A DNA stretch of 25,412 nt from Saccoglossus kowalevskii (lineage: Eukaryota; Hemichordata; Enteropneusta; Harrimaniidae). The translations under genes and the position numbers were made by a program. Below, one piece after another: positions 6,778 to 16,604 of the stretch. The notes beneath the pieces are model-generated. The model had not been told where the DNA came from. It worked only from the letters and a program-made list of their open reading frames with translations, and did not search any database. Location of the stretch: positions 1 through 25,412 of the forward strand of contig NW_003113572.1 in the NCBI RefSeq assembly GCF_000003605.2, written 5' to 3'. The stretch's first letter is position 1; each line of letters begins with the position of its first letter.

Positions 6778-6798
6778 TTCCCACACCGGGAACTGAAC
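6778..6798 (-). pseudogene. Truncated tRNA-Glu remnant
   Basis: Duplicate of 5702-5722, same junction. Here the adjacent full gene at 6987 is an A33 copy, the usual pairing. Confidence 0.88.
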
Positions 6799-6986
6799 AT
6801 ATAATCGGATATTAAGGCATATAATCTGATACTTGTGACGTGACATGAACTGAATGTCGAGTATTATATATTCTCTTCTGATGAGCCAACAAATACGAGA
6901 GGCCAATTTATATCTTTTAATTAAATTGTCTATGAGAATTTTGTACAAGCTGCGATGTTCAACTGACCAGGAATATAAAACTGGTG

Positions 6987-7058
6987 TTTTCACACCGGGA
7001 AATGAACCCGGGCCATGGCGGTGAGTGCGCCAAATCCTAACCACTAGATCATATGGGA
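6987..7058 (-). pseudogene. tRNA-Glu(CUC)-like pseudogene, A33
   Basis: Loop CACUCAC; C2-A71 and C3-A70 mismatches; U58. This is the least damaged form of the A33 family, so probably closest to its founder. A U4 run is present. Confidence 0.8.
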
Positions 7059-7286
7059 CGTTGACGTATGAAGGCGTTTCCTATTTATCGGGAACACATA
7101 AGTAAGGCATATAATCGTATACTTGTGACGTGACGTGACATGAACTGAATGTCGTGAATTATATATATATTCTCTTGTAATCAAGCCAACAAATACGAGA
7201 GGCCAATTTATATCTTTTAATTAAATTGTCTATGAGAATTTTGTACAAGCTGCGATGTTCAACTGACCAGGAATCTAAAACAGGTG

Positions 7287-7358
7287 TTCCCACACCGGGA
7301 ATTGAACCCGGGCCTTGGCGGTGAAAGCGCCAAATCCTAACCACTAGACCATATGGGA
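7287..7358 (-). tRNA. tRNA-Glu (anticodon UUC), consensus copy
   Basis: Identical to 3069. The 3' spacer has one extra TA step (ATATATATAT near 7160), giving the unique 300-bp spacing. Confidence 0.95.
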
Positions 7359-7577
7359 CGTTGACGTATGAAGGCGTTTCCTATTTATCGGGAACACATA
7401 AGTAAGGCATATAATCTGATACTTGTGACGTGACATGAACTGAATGTCGAGTATTATATATTCTCTTGTAATCAAGCCAACAAATACGAGAGGCCAATTT
7501 ATATCTTTTAATTAAATTGTCTATGAGAATGTTGTACAAGCTGCGATGTTCAACTGACCAGGAATATAAAACTGGTG

Positions 7578-7649
7578 TTCTCACACCGGGAAATGAACCC
7601 GGGCCATGGCGGTGAGAGCGCCAAATCCTAACCACTAGATCATATGGGA
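7578..7649 (-). tRNA. tRNA-Glu(CUC)-like, C3-A70/U58 class
   Basis: Identical to 3360, in a standard 291-bp unit. Confidence 0.78.
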
Positions 7650-7868
7650 CGTTGACGTATGAAGGCGTTTCCTATTTATCGGGAACACATAAGTAAGGCA
7701 TATAATCTGATACTTGTGACGTGACATGAACTGAATGTCGAGTATTATATATTCTCTTGTAATCAAGCCAACAAATACTTGAGGCCAATTTATATCTTTT
7801 AATTAAATTGTCTATGAGAATTTTGTGCAAGCTGCGATGTTCAACTGACCAGGAATCTAAAACAGGTG

Positions 7869-7940
7869 TTCCCACAACGGGAATTGAACCCGGGCCTTGG
7901 CGGTGAAAGCGCCAAATCCTAACCACTAGACCATATGGGA
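7869..7940 (-). tRNA. tRNA-Glu (anticodon UUC)
   Basis: Same as 499 (C49 opposite U65). The 3' spacer carries AAATACTTGAGGCC and TTTTGTGCAAG, the first shared with the units at 22098 and 25005 and the second with 16605. Confidence 0.87.
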
Positions 7941-8155
7941 CGCTGAAGTATGAAGGCGTTTCCTATTTACGGGACACATAAGTAAGGCATATAATCTGAT
8001 ACTTGTGATGTGACATGAACTGAATGTCGAGTATATATATTCTCTGTAATCAAGCCCACAAATACGAGAGGCCAATTTATATCTTTTAATTAAATTGTCT
8101 ATGAGAATGTTGTACAAGCTGCGATGTTCAACTGACCAGGAATATAAAACTGGTG

Positions 8156-8227
8156 TTCCCACACCGGGAATTGAACCCAGGCCTTGGCGGTGAAAGCGCC
8201 AAATCCTAACCACTAGACCATATGGGA
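8156..8227 (-). tRNA. tRNA-Glu (anticodon UUC), U50 variant
   Basis: Consensus except C50 to U, a U50-G64 wobble in the T stem. The spacer on its 3' side has several small deletions (TTTACGGGACACATAAG, GAGTATATATATTC, CTCTGTAATCAAGCCC), giving a 287-bp spacing; these are private to this unit. Confidence 0.9.
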
Positions 8228-8446
8228 CGTTGACGTATGAAGGCGTTTCCTATTTATCGTAACACATAAGTAAGGCATATAATCGGATACTTGTGACGTG
8301 AGAATGAACTGAATGTCGAGTATTATATATTCTCTTGTAATCAAGCCAACAAATACGAGAGGCCAATTTATATCTTTTAATTAAATTGTCTATGAGAATG
8401 GTGTACAAGCTGCGATGTTCAACTGACCAGGAATATAAAACAGGTG

Positions 8447-8467
8447 TTCACACACCGGGAACTGAAC
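8447..8467 (-). pseudogene. Truncated tRNA-Glu remnant
   Basis: Same junction as 2266-2286 but with U at position 70 (TTCACACACC on the plus strand), a variant shared only with 14119. Confidence 0.87.
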
Positions 8468-8655
8468 ATATAATCGGATATTAAGGCATATAATCGGATA
8501 CTTGTGACGTGACATGAACTGAATGTCGAGTATTATATATTCTCTTCTGATGAGCCAACAAATACGAGAAGCCAATTTATATCTTTTAATTAAATTGTCT
8601 ATGAGAATTTTGTACAAGCTGCGATGTTCAACTGACCAGGAATATAAAACTGGTG

Positions 8656-8727
8656 TTTTTACACCGGGAAATGAACCCGGGCCATGGCGGTGAGTGCGCC
8701 AAATCCTAACCACTAGATCATATGGGA
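8656..8727 (-). pseudogene. tRNA-Glu(CUC)-like pseudogene, A33
   Basis: A33 with three consecutive acceptor mismatches (C2-A71, C3-A70, C4-A69) and U58. Only four acceptor pairs survive. The same form lies at 18578 and, further decayed, at 14328. The spacer to its left reads GAGAAGCCAATT, a private change. Confidence 0.8.
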
Positions 8728-8953
8728 CGTTGACGTATGAAGGCGTTTCCTATTTATCGGGAACACATAAGTAAGGCATATAATCGTATACTTGTGACGT
8801 GACGTGACATGAACTGAATGTCGTGAATTATATATATTCTCTTGTAATCAAGCCAACAAATACGAGAGGCCAATTTATATCTTTTAATTAAATTGTCTAT
8901 GAGAATTTTGTACAAGCTGCGATGTTCACCTGACCAGGAATCTAAAACAGGTG

Positions 8954-9025
8954 TTCCCACACCGGGAATTGAACCCGGGCCTTGGCGGTGAAAGCGCCAA
9001 ATCCTAACCACTAGACCATATGGGA
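8954..9025 (-). tRNA. tRNA-Glu (anticodon UUC), consensus copy
   Basis: Identical to 3069. Its 3' spacer reads GTTCACCTGACC where others have GTTCAACTGACC. Counterpart of 14626 in block B, which has picked up two changes. Confidence 0.95.
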
Positions 9026-9244
9026 CGTTGACGTATGAAGGCGTTTCCTATTTATCGGGAACACATAAGTAAGGCATATAATCTGATACTTGTGACGTGA
9101 CATGAACTGAATGTCGAGTATTATATATTCTCTTGTAATCAAGCCAACAAATACGAGAGGCCAATTTATATCTTTTAATTAAATTGTCTATGAGAATGTT
9201 GTACAAGCTGCGATGTTCAACTGACCAGGAATATAAAACTGGTG

Positions 9245-9316
9245 TTCTCACACCGGGAAATGAACCCGGGCCATGGCGGTGAGAGCGCCAAATCCTAACC
9301 ACTAGATCATATGGGA
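9245..9316 (-). tRNA. tRNA-Glu(CUC)-like, C3-A70/U58 class
   Basis: Identical to 3360; counterpart of 14917 in block B. Confidence 0.78.
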
Positions 9317-9540
9317 CGTTGACGTATGAAGGCGTTTCCTATTTATCGGGAACACATAAGTAAGGCATATAATCGTATACTTGTGACGTGACGTGACATG
9401 AACTGAATGTCGAGTATTATATATTCTCTTGTAATCAAGCCAACAAATACGAGAGGCCAATTTATATCTTTTAATTAAATTGTCTATGAGAATTTTGTAC
9501 AAGCTGCGATGTTGAACTGACCAGGAATCTAAAACAGATG

Positions 9541-9612
9541 TTCCCACACCGGGAATTGAACCCGGGCCTTGGCGGTGAAAGCGCCAAATCCTAACCACTA
9601 GACAATATGGGA
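9541..9612 (-). tRNA. tRNA-Glu (anticodon UUC), G9U variant
   Basis: Identical to 1680 and 15511. The 3' spacer is a hybrid, with ATAATCGTATAC typical of the 298-bp class but the TCGAGTATTATATATTC of the 296-bp class. Confidence 0.88.
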
Positions 9613-9836
9613 CGTTGACGTATGAAGGCGTTTCCTATTTATCGGGAACACATAAGTAAGGCATATAATCTGATACTTGTGACGTGACGTGACATGAACT
9701 GAATGTCGAGTATTATATATTCTCTTGTAATCAAGCCAACAAATACGAGGGGCCAATTTATATCTTTTAATTAAATTGTTTATGAGAATTGTGTACAAGC
9801 TGCGATGTTGAACTGACCAGGAATCTAAAACAGATG

Positions 9837-9908
9837 TTCCCACACCGGGAAATGAACCCGGGCCTTGGCGGTGAAAGCGCCAAATCCTAACCACTAGACC
9901 ATATGGGA
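9837..9908 (-). tRNA. tRNA-Glu (UUC), U58 variant
   Basis: Otherwise consensus UUC gene whose T loop is UUCAUUU, the B-box defect typical of CUC copies. A short conversion tract from a CUC copy could explain it. The same U58 on a UUC-like body is seen at 17489. Transcription is probably reduced. Confidence 0.8.
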
Positions 9909-10127
9909 CGTTGACGTATGAAAGCGTTTCCTATTTATCGGGAACACATAAGTAAGGCATATAATCTGATACTTGTGACGTGACATGAACTGAATGTCGA
10001 GGATAATATATTCTCTTGTAATCAAGCCAACAAATACGAGAGGCCAATTTTTATCTTTTAATTAAATTGTCTATGAGAATGTTGTACAAGCTGCGATGTT
10101 CAACTGACCAGGAATATAAAACTGGTG

Positions 10128-10199
10128 TTCTCACACCGGGAAATGAACCCGGGCCATGGCGGTGAGAGCGCCAAATCCTAACCACTAGATCATATGGGA
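10128..10199 (-). tRNA. tRNA-Glu(CUC)-like, C3-A70/U58 class
   Basis: Identical to 3360. The spacer has GGATAATATATTC but the common GTAATCAAGCC, so it is intermediate between block D and ordinary units. Confidence 0.78.
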
Positions 10200-10418
10200 C
10201 GTTGACGTATGAAGGTGTTTCCTATTTATCGGGAACACATAAGTAAGGCATATAATCTGATACTTGTGACGTGACATGAACTGAATGTCGAGTATAATAT
10301 ATTCTCTTGTAATCAAGCCAACAAATACGAGAGGCCAATTTATATCTTTTAATTAAATTGTCTATGAGAATGTTGTACAAGCTGCGATGTTCAACTGACC
10401 AGGAATATAAACCTGGCG

Positions 10419-10490
10419 TTCTCACACCGGGAAATGAACCCGGGCCATGGCGGTGAGAGCGCCAAATCCTAACCACTAGATCATATGGGA
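10419..10490 (-). tRNA. tRNA-Glu(CUC)-like, C3-A70/U58 class; terminator lost
   Basis: Identical gene body to 3360. The 3' flank is AACGCCAGGUUUAU, so the U4 tract is cut to UUU and the flanking ACACC is changed. Readthrough into the spacer is expected if it is transcribed. Confidence 0.75.
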
Positions 10491-10716
10491 CGTTGACGTA
10501 TGAAGGTGTTTCCTATTTATCGGGAACACATAAGTAAGGCATATAATCGTATACTTGTGACGTGACGTGACATGAACTGAATGTCTTGAATTATATATAT
10601 TCCCTTGCAATCAAGCCAACAAATACGAGAGGCCAATTTATATCTTTTAATTAAATTGTCTATGAGAATTTTGTACAAGCTGCGATGTTCAACTGACCAG
10701 GAATCTAAAACAGGTG

Positions 10717-10737
10717 TTCCCACACCGGGAACTGAAC
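10717..10737 (-). pseudogene. Truncated tRNA-Glu remnant
   Basis: Same junction as 2266-2286 but in a different setting. Its 3' spacer (10518-10716) is the 298-bp class with GTCTTGAATTATATATATTCCC, and the neighbouring spacer has CTTGTGATCGAGCC rather than TTCTGATGAG. The remnant has been recombined onto other units. Confidence 0.87.
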
Positions 10738-10926
10738 ATATAATCGGATATTAAGGCATATAATCGGATACTTGTGACGTGACATGAACTGAATGTCGAG
10801 TATTCTATATTCTCTTGTGATCGAGCCAACAAATACGAGAGGCCAATTTATATCTTTTAATTAAATTGTCTATGAGAATTTTGTACAAGCTGCAATGTTC
10901 AACTGACCAGGAATATAAAACTGGTG

Positions 10927-10998
10927 TTCCCACACCGGGAAATTAACCCGGGTCATGGCGGTGAGAGCGCCAAATCCTGACCACTAGACTATATGGGA
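10927..10998 (-). pseudogene. tRNA-Glu(CUC)-like pseudogene
   Basis: Anticodon CUC with U33 and good acceptor pairing, but the T loop is UUAAUUU (C56 to A, A58 to U), so the conserved G19-C56 contact and the B box are lost. The D loop is AGUGGUCA and G9 is A. Relatives at 20046 and 23250 share GCTGCAATG and GGTCATGG flanks. Confidence 0.75.
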
Positions 10999-11221
10999 CG
11001 TTGTCATATGAAGGCGTTTCCTATTTATCGGGAACACATAAGTAAGCATATAATCGTATACTGTGACGTGACGTGACATGAACTGAATGTCGTGAATTAT
11101 ATATATTCCCTTGTAATCAAGCCAACAAATACGAGAGGCAATTTATATCTTTTAATTAAATTGTCTATGAGAATTTTGTACAAGCTGCGATGTTCAACTG
11201 ACCAGGAATCTAAAACAGGTG

Positions 11222-11293
11222 TTCCCACACCGGGAATTGAACCCTGGCCTTCGCGGTGAAAGCGCCGAATCCTAACCACTAGACCATATGGGA
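11222..11293 (-). tRNA. tRNA-Glu (UUC), altered stems
   Basis: Carries the CGGCG/CGCGA anticodon stem of 4240 and A50 opposing G64 in the T stem. Acceptor, D arm and T loop are consensus. The spacer to its left has single-base deletions (AAGCATATAATC, ATACTGTGACG, GAGAGGCAATT). Function doubtful. Confidence 0.75.
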
Positions 11294-11514
11294 CGTTGAC
11301 GTATGAAGGCGTTTCCTATTTATCGGGAACACATAAGTAAGGCATATAATCTGATACTTGTGATGTGACATGAACTGAATGTCGTGAATTATATATATTC
11401 TCTTGTAATCAAGCCTACAAATACGAGAGGCCAATTTATATCTTTTAAATAAACTGTCTATGAGAATTTTGTACAAGCTGCGATGTTCAACTGACCAGGA
11501 ATCTAAAACAGGTG

Positions 11515-11586
11515 TTCCCACACCGGGAATTGAACCCGGGCCTTCGCGGTGAAAGCGCCGAATCCTAACCACTAGACCATATGGGA
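11515..11586 (-). tRNA. tRNA-Glu (UUC), altered anticodon stem
   Basis: Identical to 4240. The 5' flank is the diverged GATGACATTGGAAGGCGATTCC form that heads the 285-bp spacer class. The 3' spacer has TTTTAAATAAACTGTC in place of TTTTAATTAAATTGTC. Confidence 0.8.
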
Positions 11587-11799
11587 CGATGACATTGGAA
11601 GGCGATTCCTATTTATCGGGAAAACACAAGTATGGCATGCAATCGGATACTTCTGACATGAACTGCACGTCGTGTATTACATATTCTCTTGTAATAAGGC
11701 AACAAATACGAGAGGCCAATTTATATATTTTAAATAAATTGTCTCTGAGAATTGTATACAAGCTGCGATGTTCAACTGACCAGGAATATTAAACTGGTG

Positions 11800-11871
11800 T
11801 TCCCACACCGGGAATTGAACCCGGGCCTTGGCGGTGAGAGCGCCAAATCCTAACCACTAGACCATATGGGA
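11800..11871 (-). tRNA. tRNA-Glu (anticodon CUC), one base from consensus
   Basis: Identical to the UUC consensus except U34 to C, so the anticodon alone distinguishes the two isoacceptors. Same sequence at 13251 and 24132. The gene is intact, but the 3' flank (CCAGUUUAAU) has only three Us, so termination may be leaky. Confidence 0.9.
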
Positions 11872-12085
11872 TGTTGACGTATGAAGGCATTTCCTATTTA
11901 TCGGGAAAACACAAGTATGGCATGCAATCGGCTACTTCTGACATGAACTGCACGTCGTGTATTACATATTCTCTTGTAATCAAGCCAACAAATACGAGAG
12001 GCCAATTTATATCATTTAATTAAATTGTCTATGAGAATGTTGTACAAGCTGCGATGTTCAACTGACCAGGAATATAAAACTGTTG

Positions 12086-12157
12086 TTCAAACACCGGGAA
12101 TTGAACCCGGGCCTTGTCGGTGAGAGCGCCAAATCCTAACCACTAGACCATATGGGA
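12086..12157 (-). pseudogene. tRNA-Glu(CUC)-like pseudogene
   Basis: U70 and U69 oppose C3 and C4, and A41 opposes G29 in the anticodon stem. T arm and B box are intact. The 3' flank TTGTTCAAACACC is private to this copy. The spacer has TATCATTTAATT. Confidence 0.78.
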
Positions 12158-12376
12158 CGTTGACGTATGAAGGCGTTTCCTATTTATCGGGAACACATAA
12201 GTAAGGCATATAATCTGATACTTGTGACGTGACATGAACTGAATGTCGAGGATAATATATTCTCTTGTACTCAAGCCAACAAATACGAGAGGCCAATTTA
12301 TATCTTTTAATTAAATTGTCTATGAGAATGTTGTACAAGCTGCGATGTTCAACTGACCAGGAATATAAAACTGGTG

Positions 12377-12448
12377 TTCTCACACCGGGAAATGAACCCG
12401 GGCCATGGCGGTGAGAGCGCCAAATCCTAACCACTAGATCATATGGGA
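12377..12448 (-). tRNA. tRNA-Glu(CUC)-like, C3-A70/U58 class
   Basis: Identical to 3360; counterpart of 3651 in block D. Confidence 0.78.
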
Positions 12449-12667
12449 CGTTGACGTATGAAGGCGTTTCCTATTTATCGGGAACACATAAGTAAGGCAT
12501 ATAATCTGATACTTGTGACGTGACATGAACTGAATGTCGAGTATTATATATTCTCTTGTAATCAAGCCAACAAATACGAGAGGCCAATTTATATCTTTTA
12601 ATTAAATTGTCTATGAGAATGTTGTACAAGCTGCGATGTTCAACTGACCAGGAATATAAAACTGGTG

Positions 12668-12739
12668 TTTTCACACCGGGAAACGAACCCGGGCCATGGC
12701 GGTGAGAGCGCCAAATCCTAACCACTAAATCATATGGGA
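12668..12739 (-). tRNA. tRNA-Glu(CUC)-like, degenerate, G57/U58
   Basis: As 3942 (C2-A71, C3-A70, T loop UUCGUUU) with an added C12 to U, leaving a U12-G23 wobble in the D stem. Confidence 0.74.
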
Positions 12740-12965
12740 CGTTGTAGTATGAAGGCGTTTCCTATTTATCGGGAACACATAAGTAAGGCATATAATCGTA
12801 TACTTGTGACATGACGTGACATGAACTGAATGTCGTGAATTATATATATTCTCTTGTAATCAAGCCAACAAATACGAGAGGCCAATTTATATCTTTTAAT
12901 TAAATTGTCTATGAGAATTTTGTACAAGCTGCGATGTTCAACTGACCAGGAATCTAAAACTGGTG

Positions 12966-13037
12966 TTCCCACACCGGGAATTGAACCCGGGCCTTCGCGG
13001 TGAAAGCGCCGAATCCTACCCACTAGACCATATGGGA
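12966..13037 (-). tRNA. tRNA-Glu (UUC), altered anticodon stem
   Basis: As 4240 (CGGCG/CGCGA stem) with one D-loop change (AGUGGGUA), which leaves G18 G19 in place. The 5' flank starts a 285-bp class spacer. Confidence 0.8.
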
Positions 13038-13250
13038 CGATGACATTGGAAGGCGATTCCTATTTATCGGGAAAACACAAGTATGGCATGCAATCGGATA
13101 CTTCTGACATGAACTGCACGTCGTGTATTACATATTCTCTTGTAATAAGGCAACAAATACGAGAGGCCAATTTATATCTTTTAATTAAATTGTCTCTGAG
13201 AATTGTATACAAGCTGCGATGTTCAACTGACCAGGAATATAAAACTGGTG

Positions 13251-13322
13251 TTCCCACACCGGGAATTGAACCCGGGCCTTGGCGGTGAGAGCGCCAAATC
13301 CTAACCACTAGACCATATGGGA
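13251..13322 (-). tRNA. tRNA-Glu (anticodon CUC), one base from consensus
   Basis: Identical to 11800 but with a full U4 terminator. All pairs, the A and B boxes and the TATA-like element are present, so this is among the best candidates for a working CUC gene. The 5' flank reads GGGATGTTGACG and leads into a second 285-bp class spacer. Confidence 0.93.
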
Positions 13323-13536
13323 TGTTGACGTATGAAGGCATTTCCTATTTATCGGGAAAACACAAGTATGGCATGCAATCGGCTACTTCTGACATGAACT
13401 GCACGTCGTGTATTACATATTCTCTTGTAATCAAGCCAACAAATACGAGAGGCCAATTTATATCTTTTAATTAAATTGTCTCTGAGAATTGTATACAAGC
13501 TGCGATGTTCAACTGACCAGGAATATGAAACTGGTG

Positions 13537-13608
13537 TTCCCACACCGGGAATTGAACCCGGGCCATGGCGGTGAGAGCGCCAAATCCTAACCACTAGATC
13601 ATATGGGA
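13537..13608 (-). tRNA. tRNA-Glu (anticodon CUC), structurally intact; weak terminator
   Basis: Same body as 5120. The 3' flank is CCAGUUUCAU, so the U tract is broken after three. The spacer carries the GCAATCGGCTACTTCTG variant shared with the units at 12086 and 22958. Confidence 0.9.
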
Positions 13609-13827
13609 CGTTGACGTATGAAGGCGTTTCCTATTTATCGGGAACACATAAGTAAGGCATATAATCTGATACTTGTGACGTGACATGAACTGAATGTCGA
13701 GTATTATATATTCTCTTGTAATCAAGCCAACAAATACGAGAGGCCAATTTATATCTTTTAATTAAATTGTCTATGAGAATGTTGTACAAGCTGCGATGTT
13801 CAACTGACCAGGAATATAAAACTGGTG

Positions 13828-13899
13828 TTCCCACACCGGGAATTGAACCCAGGCCTTGGCGGTGAAAGCGCCAAATACTAACCACTAGACCATATGGGA
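13828..13899 (-). tRNA. tRNA-Glu (UUC), D-stem defect
   Basis: U50 wobble as at 8156, its block-B counterpart, plus G23 to U, which opposes C12 in the D stem. The change is private and younger than the duplication. Probably impaired. Confidence 0.83.
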
Positions 13900-14118
13900 C
13901 GTTGACGTATGAAGGCGTTTCCTATTTATCGTAACACATAAGTAAGGCATATAATCGGATACTTGTGACGTGAGAATGAACTGAATGTCGAGTATTATAT
14001 ATTCTCTTGTAATCAAGCCAACAAATACGAGAGGCCAATTTATATCTTTTAATTAAATTGTCTATGAGAATGGTGTACAAGCTGCGATGTTCAACTGACC
14101 AGGAATATAAAACAGGTG

Positions 14119-14139
14119 TTCACACACCGGGAACTGAAC
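14119..14139 (-). pseudogene. Truncated tRNA-Glu remnant
   Basis: Same junction as 2266-2286 and the same TTCACACACC variant as 8447, confirming block B. Confidence 0.87.
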
Positions 14140-14327
14140 ATATAATCGGATATTAAGGCATATAATCGGATACTTGTGACGTGACATGAACTGAATGTCG
14201 AGTATTATATATTCTCTTCTGATGAGCCAACAAATACGAGAGGCCAATTTATATCTTTTAATTAAATTGTCTATGAGAATTTTGTACAAGCTGCGATGTT
14301 CAACTGACCAGGAATATAAAACTGGTG

Positions 14328-14399
14328 TTTTTACACCGGGAAATTAACCCGGGCCATGGCGGTGAGTGCGCCAAATCCTAACCACTAGATCATATGGGA
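14328..14399 (-). pseudogene. tRNA-Glu(CUC)-like pseudogene, A33
   Basis: As 8656 (A33, three acceptor mismatches) with T loop UUAAUUU, so C56 and A58 are both lost. Confidence 0.8.
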
Positions 14400-14625
14400 C
14401 GTTGACGTATGAAGGCGTTTCCTATTTATCGGGAACACATAAGTAAGGCATATAATCGTATACTTGTGACGTGACGTGACATGAACTGAATGTCGTGAAT
14501 TATATATATTCTCTTGTAATCAAGCCAACAAATACGAGAGGCCAATTTATATCTTTTAATTAAATTGTCTATGAGAATTTTGTACAAGCTGCGATGTTCA
14601 ACTGACCAGGAATCTAAAACAGGTG

Positions 14626-14697
14626 TTCCCACACCGGGAATTGAACCCGGGCCATGGCGGTGAAAGCGCCAAATCCTAACCACTAGACTATATGGGA
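14626..14697 (-). tRNA. tRNA-Glu (anticodon UUC)
   Basis: Consensus except A44 to U and G9 to A. U44 is typical of CUC copies, suggesting local mixing. All stems pair and both boxes are largely intact. Confidence 0.9.
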
Positions 14698-14916
14698 CGT
14701 TGACGTATGAAGGCGTTTCCTATTTATCGGGAACACATAAGTAAGGCATATAATCTGATACTTGTGACGTGACATGAACTGAATGTCGAGTATTATATAT
14801 TCTCTTGTAATCAAGCCAACAAATACGAGAGGCCAATTTATATCTTTTAATTAAATTGTCTATGAGAATGTTGTACAAGCTGCGATGTTCAACTGACCAG
14901 GAATATAAAACTGGTG

Positions 14917-14988
14917 TTCTCACACCGGGAAATGAACCCGGGCCATGGCGGTGAGAGCGCCAAATCCTAACCACTAGATCATATGGGA
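14917..14988 (-). tRNA. tRNA-Glu(CUC)-like, C3-A70/U58 class
   Basis: Identical to 3360; end of block B. Confidence 0.78.
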
Positions 14989-15214
14989 CGTTGACGTATG
15001 AAGGCGTTTCCTATTTATCGGGAACACATAAGTAAGGCATATAATCGTATACTTGTGACGTGACGTGACATGAACTGAATGTCGTGAATTATATGTATTC
15101 TCTTGTAATCAAGCCAACAAATACGAGAGGCCAATTTATATCTTTTAATTAAATTGTCTATGAGAATTTTGTACAAGCTGCGATGTTCAACTGACCAGGA
15201 ATCTAAAACAGGTG

Positions 15215-15286
15215 TTCCCACACCGGGAATTGAACCCGGGCCTTGGCGGTGAAAGCGCCAAATCCTAACCACTAGACCATATGGGA
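15215..15286 (-). tRNA. tRNA-Glu (anticodon UUC), consensus copy
   Basis: Identical to 3069 and the positional counterpart of the UUA gene at 1384. The 3' spacer has ATTATATGTATTC, a private change. Confidence 0.95.
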
Positions 15287-15510
15287 CGTTGACGTATGAA
15301 GGCGTTTCCTATTTATCGGGAACACATAAGTAAGGCATATAATCTGATACTTGTGACGTGACGTGACATGAACTGAATGTCGAGTATTATATATTCTCTT
15401 GTAATCAAGCCAACAAATACGAGAGGCCAATTTATATCTTTTAATTAAATTGTCTATGAGAATTTTGTACAAGCTGCGATGTTGAACTGACCAGGAATCT
15501 AAAACAGATG

Positions 15511-15582
15511 TTCCCACACCGGGAATTGAACCCGGGCCTTGGCGGTGAAAGCGCCAAATCCTAACCACTAGACAATATGGGA
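15511..15582 (-). tRNA. tRNA-Glu (anticodon UUC), G9U variant
   Basis: Identical to 1680 and 9541, in a 296-bp unit. Confidence 0.88.
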
Positions 15583-15806
15583 CGTTGACGTATGAAGGCG
15601 TTTCCTATTTATCGGGAACACATAAGTAAGGCATATAATCTGATACTTGTGACGTGACGTGACATGAACTGAATGTCGAGTATTATATATTCTCTTGTAA
15701 TCAAGCCAACAAATACGAGAGGCCAATTTATATCTTTTAATTAAATTGTCTATGAGAATGTTGTACAAGCTGCGATGTTCAACTGACCAGGAATATAAAA
15801 CTGGTG

Positions 15807-15878
15807 TTCTCACACCGGGAAATGAACCCGGGCCATGGCGGTGAGAGCGCCAAATCCTAACCACTAGATCATATGGGA
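15807..15878 (-). tRNA. tRNA-Glu(CUC)-like, C3-A70/U58 class
   Basis: Identical to 3360. One of the few in this class with a 296-bp spacing, carrying the extra TGACG step. Confidence 0.78.
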
Positions 15879-16097
15879 CGTTGACGTATGAAGGCGTTTC
15901 CTATTTATCGGGAACACATAAGTAAGGCATATAATCTGATACTTGTGACGTGACATGAACTGAATGTCGAGTATTATATATTCTCTTGTAATCAAGCCAA
16001 CAAATACGAGAGGCCAATTTATATCTTTTAATTAAATTGTCTATGAGAATGTTGTACAAGCTGCGATGTTCAACTGACCAGGAATATAAAACAGGTG

Positions 16098-16118
16098 TTC
16101 CCACACCGGGAACTGAAC
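16098..16118 (-). pseudogene. Truncated tRNA-Glu remnant
   Basis: Same junction as 2266-2286; its counterpart in block C. Confidence 0.88.
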
Positions 16119-16306
16119 ATATAATCGGATATTAAGGCATATAATCGGATACTTGTGACGTGACATGAACTGAATGTCGAGTATTATATATTCTCTTCTG
16201 ATGAGCCAACAAATACGAGAGGCCAATTTATATCTTTTAATTAAATTGTCTATGAGAATTTTGTACAAGCAGCGATGTTCAACTGACCAGGAATATAAAA
16301 CTGGTG

Positions 16307-16378
16307 TTTTCACGCCGGGAAATGAACCCGGGCCATGGCGGTGAGTGCGCCAAATCCTAACCACTAGATCATATGGGA
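16307..16378 (-). pseudogene. tRNA-Glu(CUC)-like pseudogene, A33
   Basis: Identical to 2475, including C66 opposite A7. Confidence 0.8.
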
Positions 16379-16604
16379 CGTTGACGTATGAAGGCGTTTC
16401 CTATTTATCGGGAACACATAAGTAAGGCATATAATCGTATATTTGTGACGTGACGTGACATGAACTGAATGTCGTGAATTATATATATTCTCTTGTAATC
16501 AAGCCAACAAATACGAGAGGCCAATTTATATCTTTTAATTAAATTGTCTATGAGAATTTTGTGCAAGCTGCGATGTTCAACTGACCAGGAATCTAAAACA
16601 GGTG

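Larger units (their letters stand above)
6117..6974. repeat. Higher-order duplication A, copy 2
   Basis: Second copy of 5041-5898, directly adjoining the remainder of the first 1,076-bp period. After 6975 it leads into an A33 pseudogene, where copy 1 leads into the UUU gene. Confidence 0.88.
8160..9300. repeat. Multi-unit duplication block B, copy 1
   Basis: Matches 13832-14972 at offset 5,672. Markers: U50 gene, TTATCGTAACACATAAG, GTGAGAATGAACTG, GAATGGTGTAC, a remnant beginning TTCACACACC, an A33 copy with TTTTTACACC, then a UUC and a CUC gene. Confidence 0.85.
12175..12739. repeat. Multi-unit duplication block D, copy 2
   Basis: Second copy of 3449-4013, with the GGATAATATATTC/GTACTCAAGCC spacer and the paired CUC genes. 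It differs at C12 to U in the gene at 12668. Confidence 0.75.
13832..14972. repeat. Multi-unit duplication block B, copy 2
   Basis: Second copy of 8160-9300, offset 5,672. Later changes here include A56 in the A33 copy at 14328, and U44 and A9 in the UUC gene at 14626. Confidence 0.85.
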
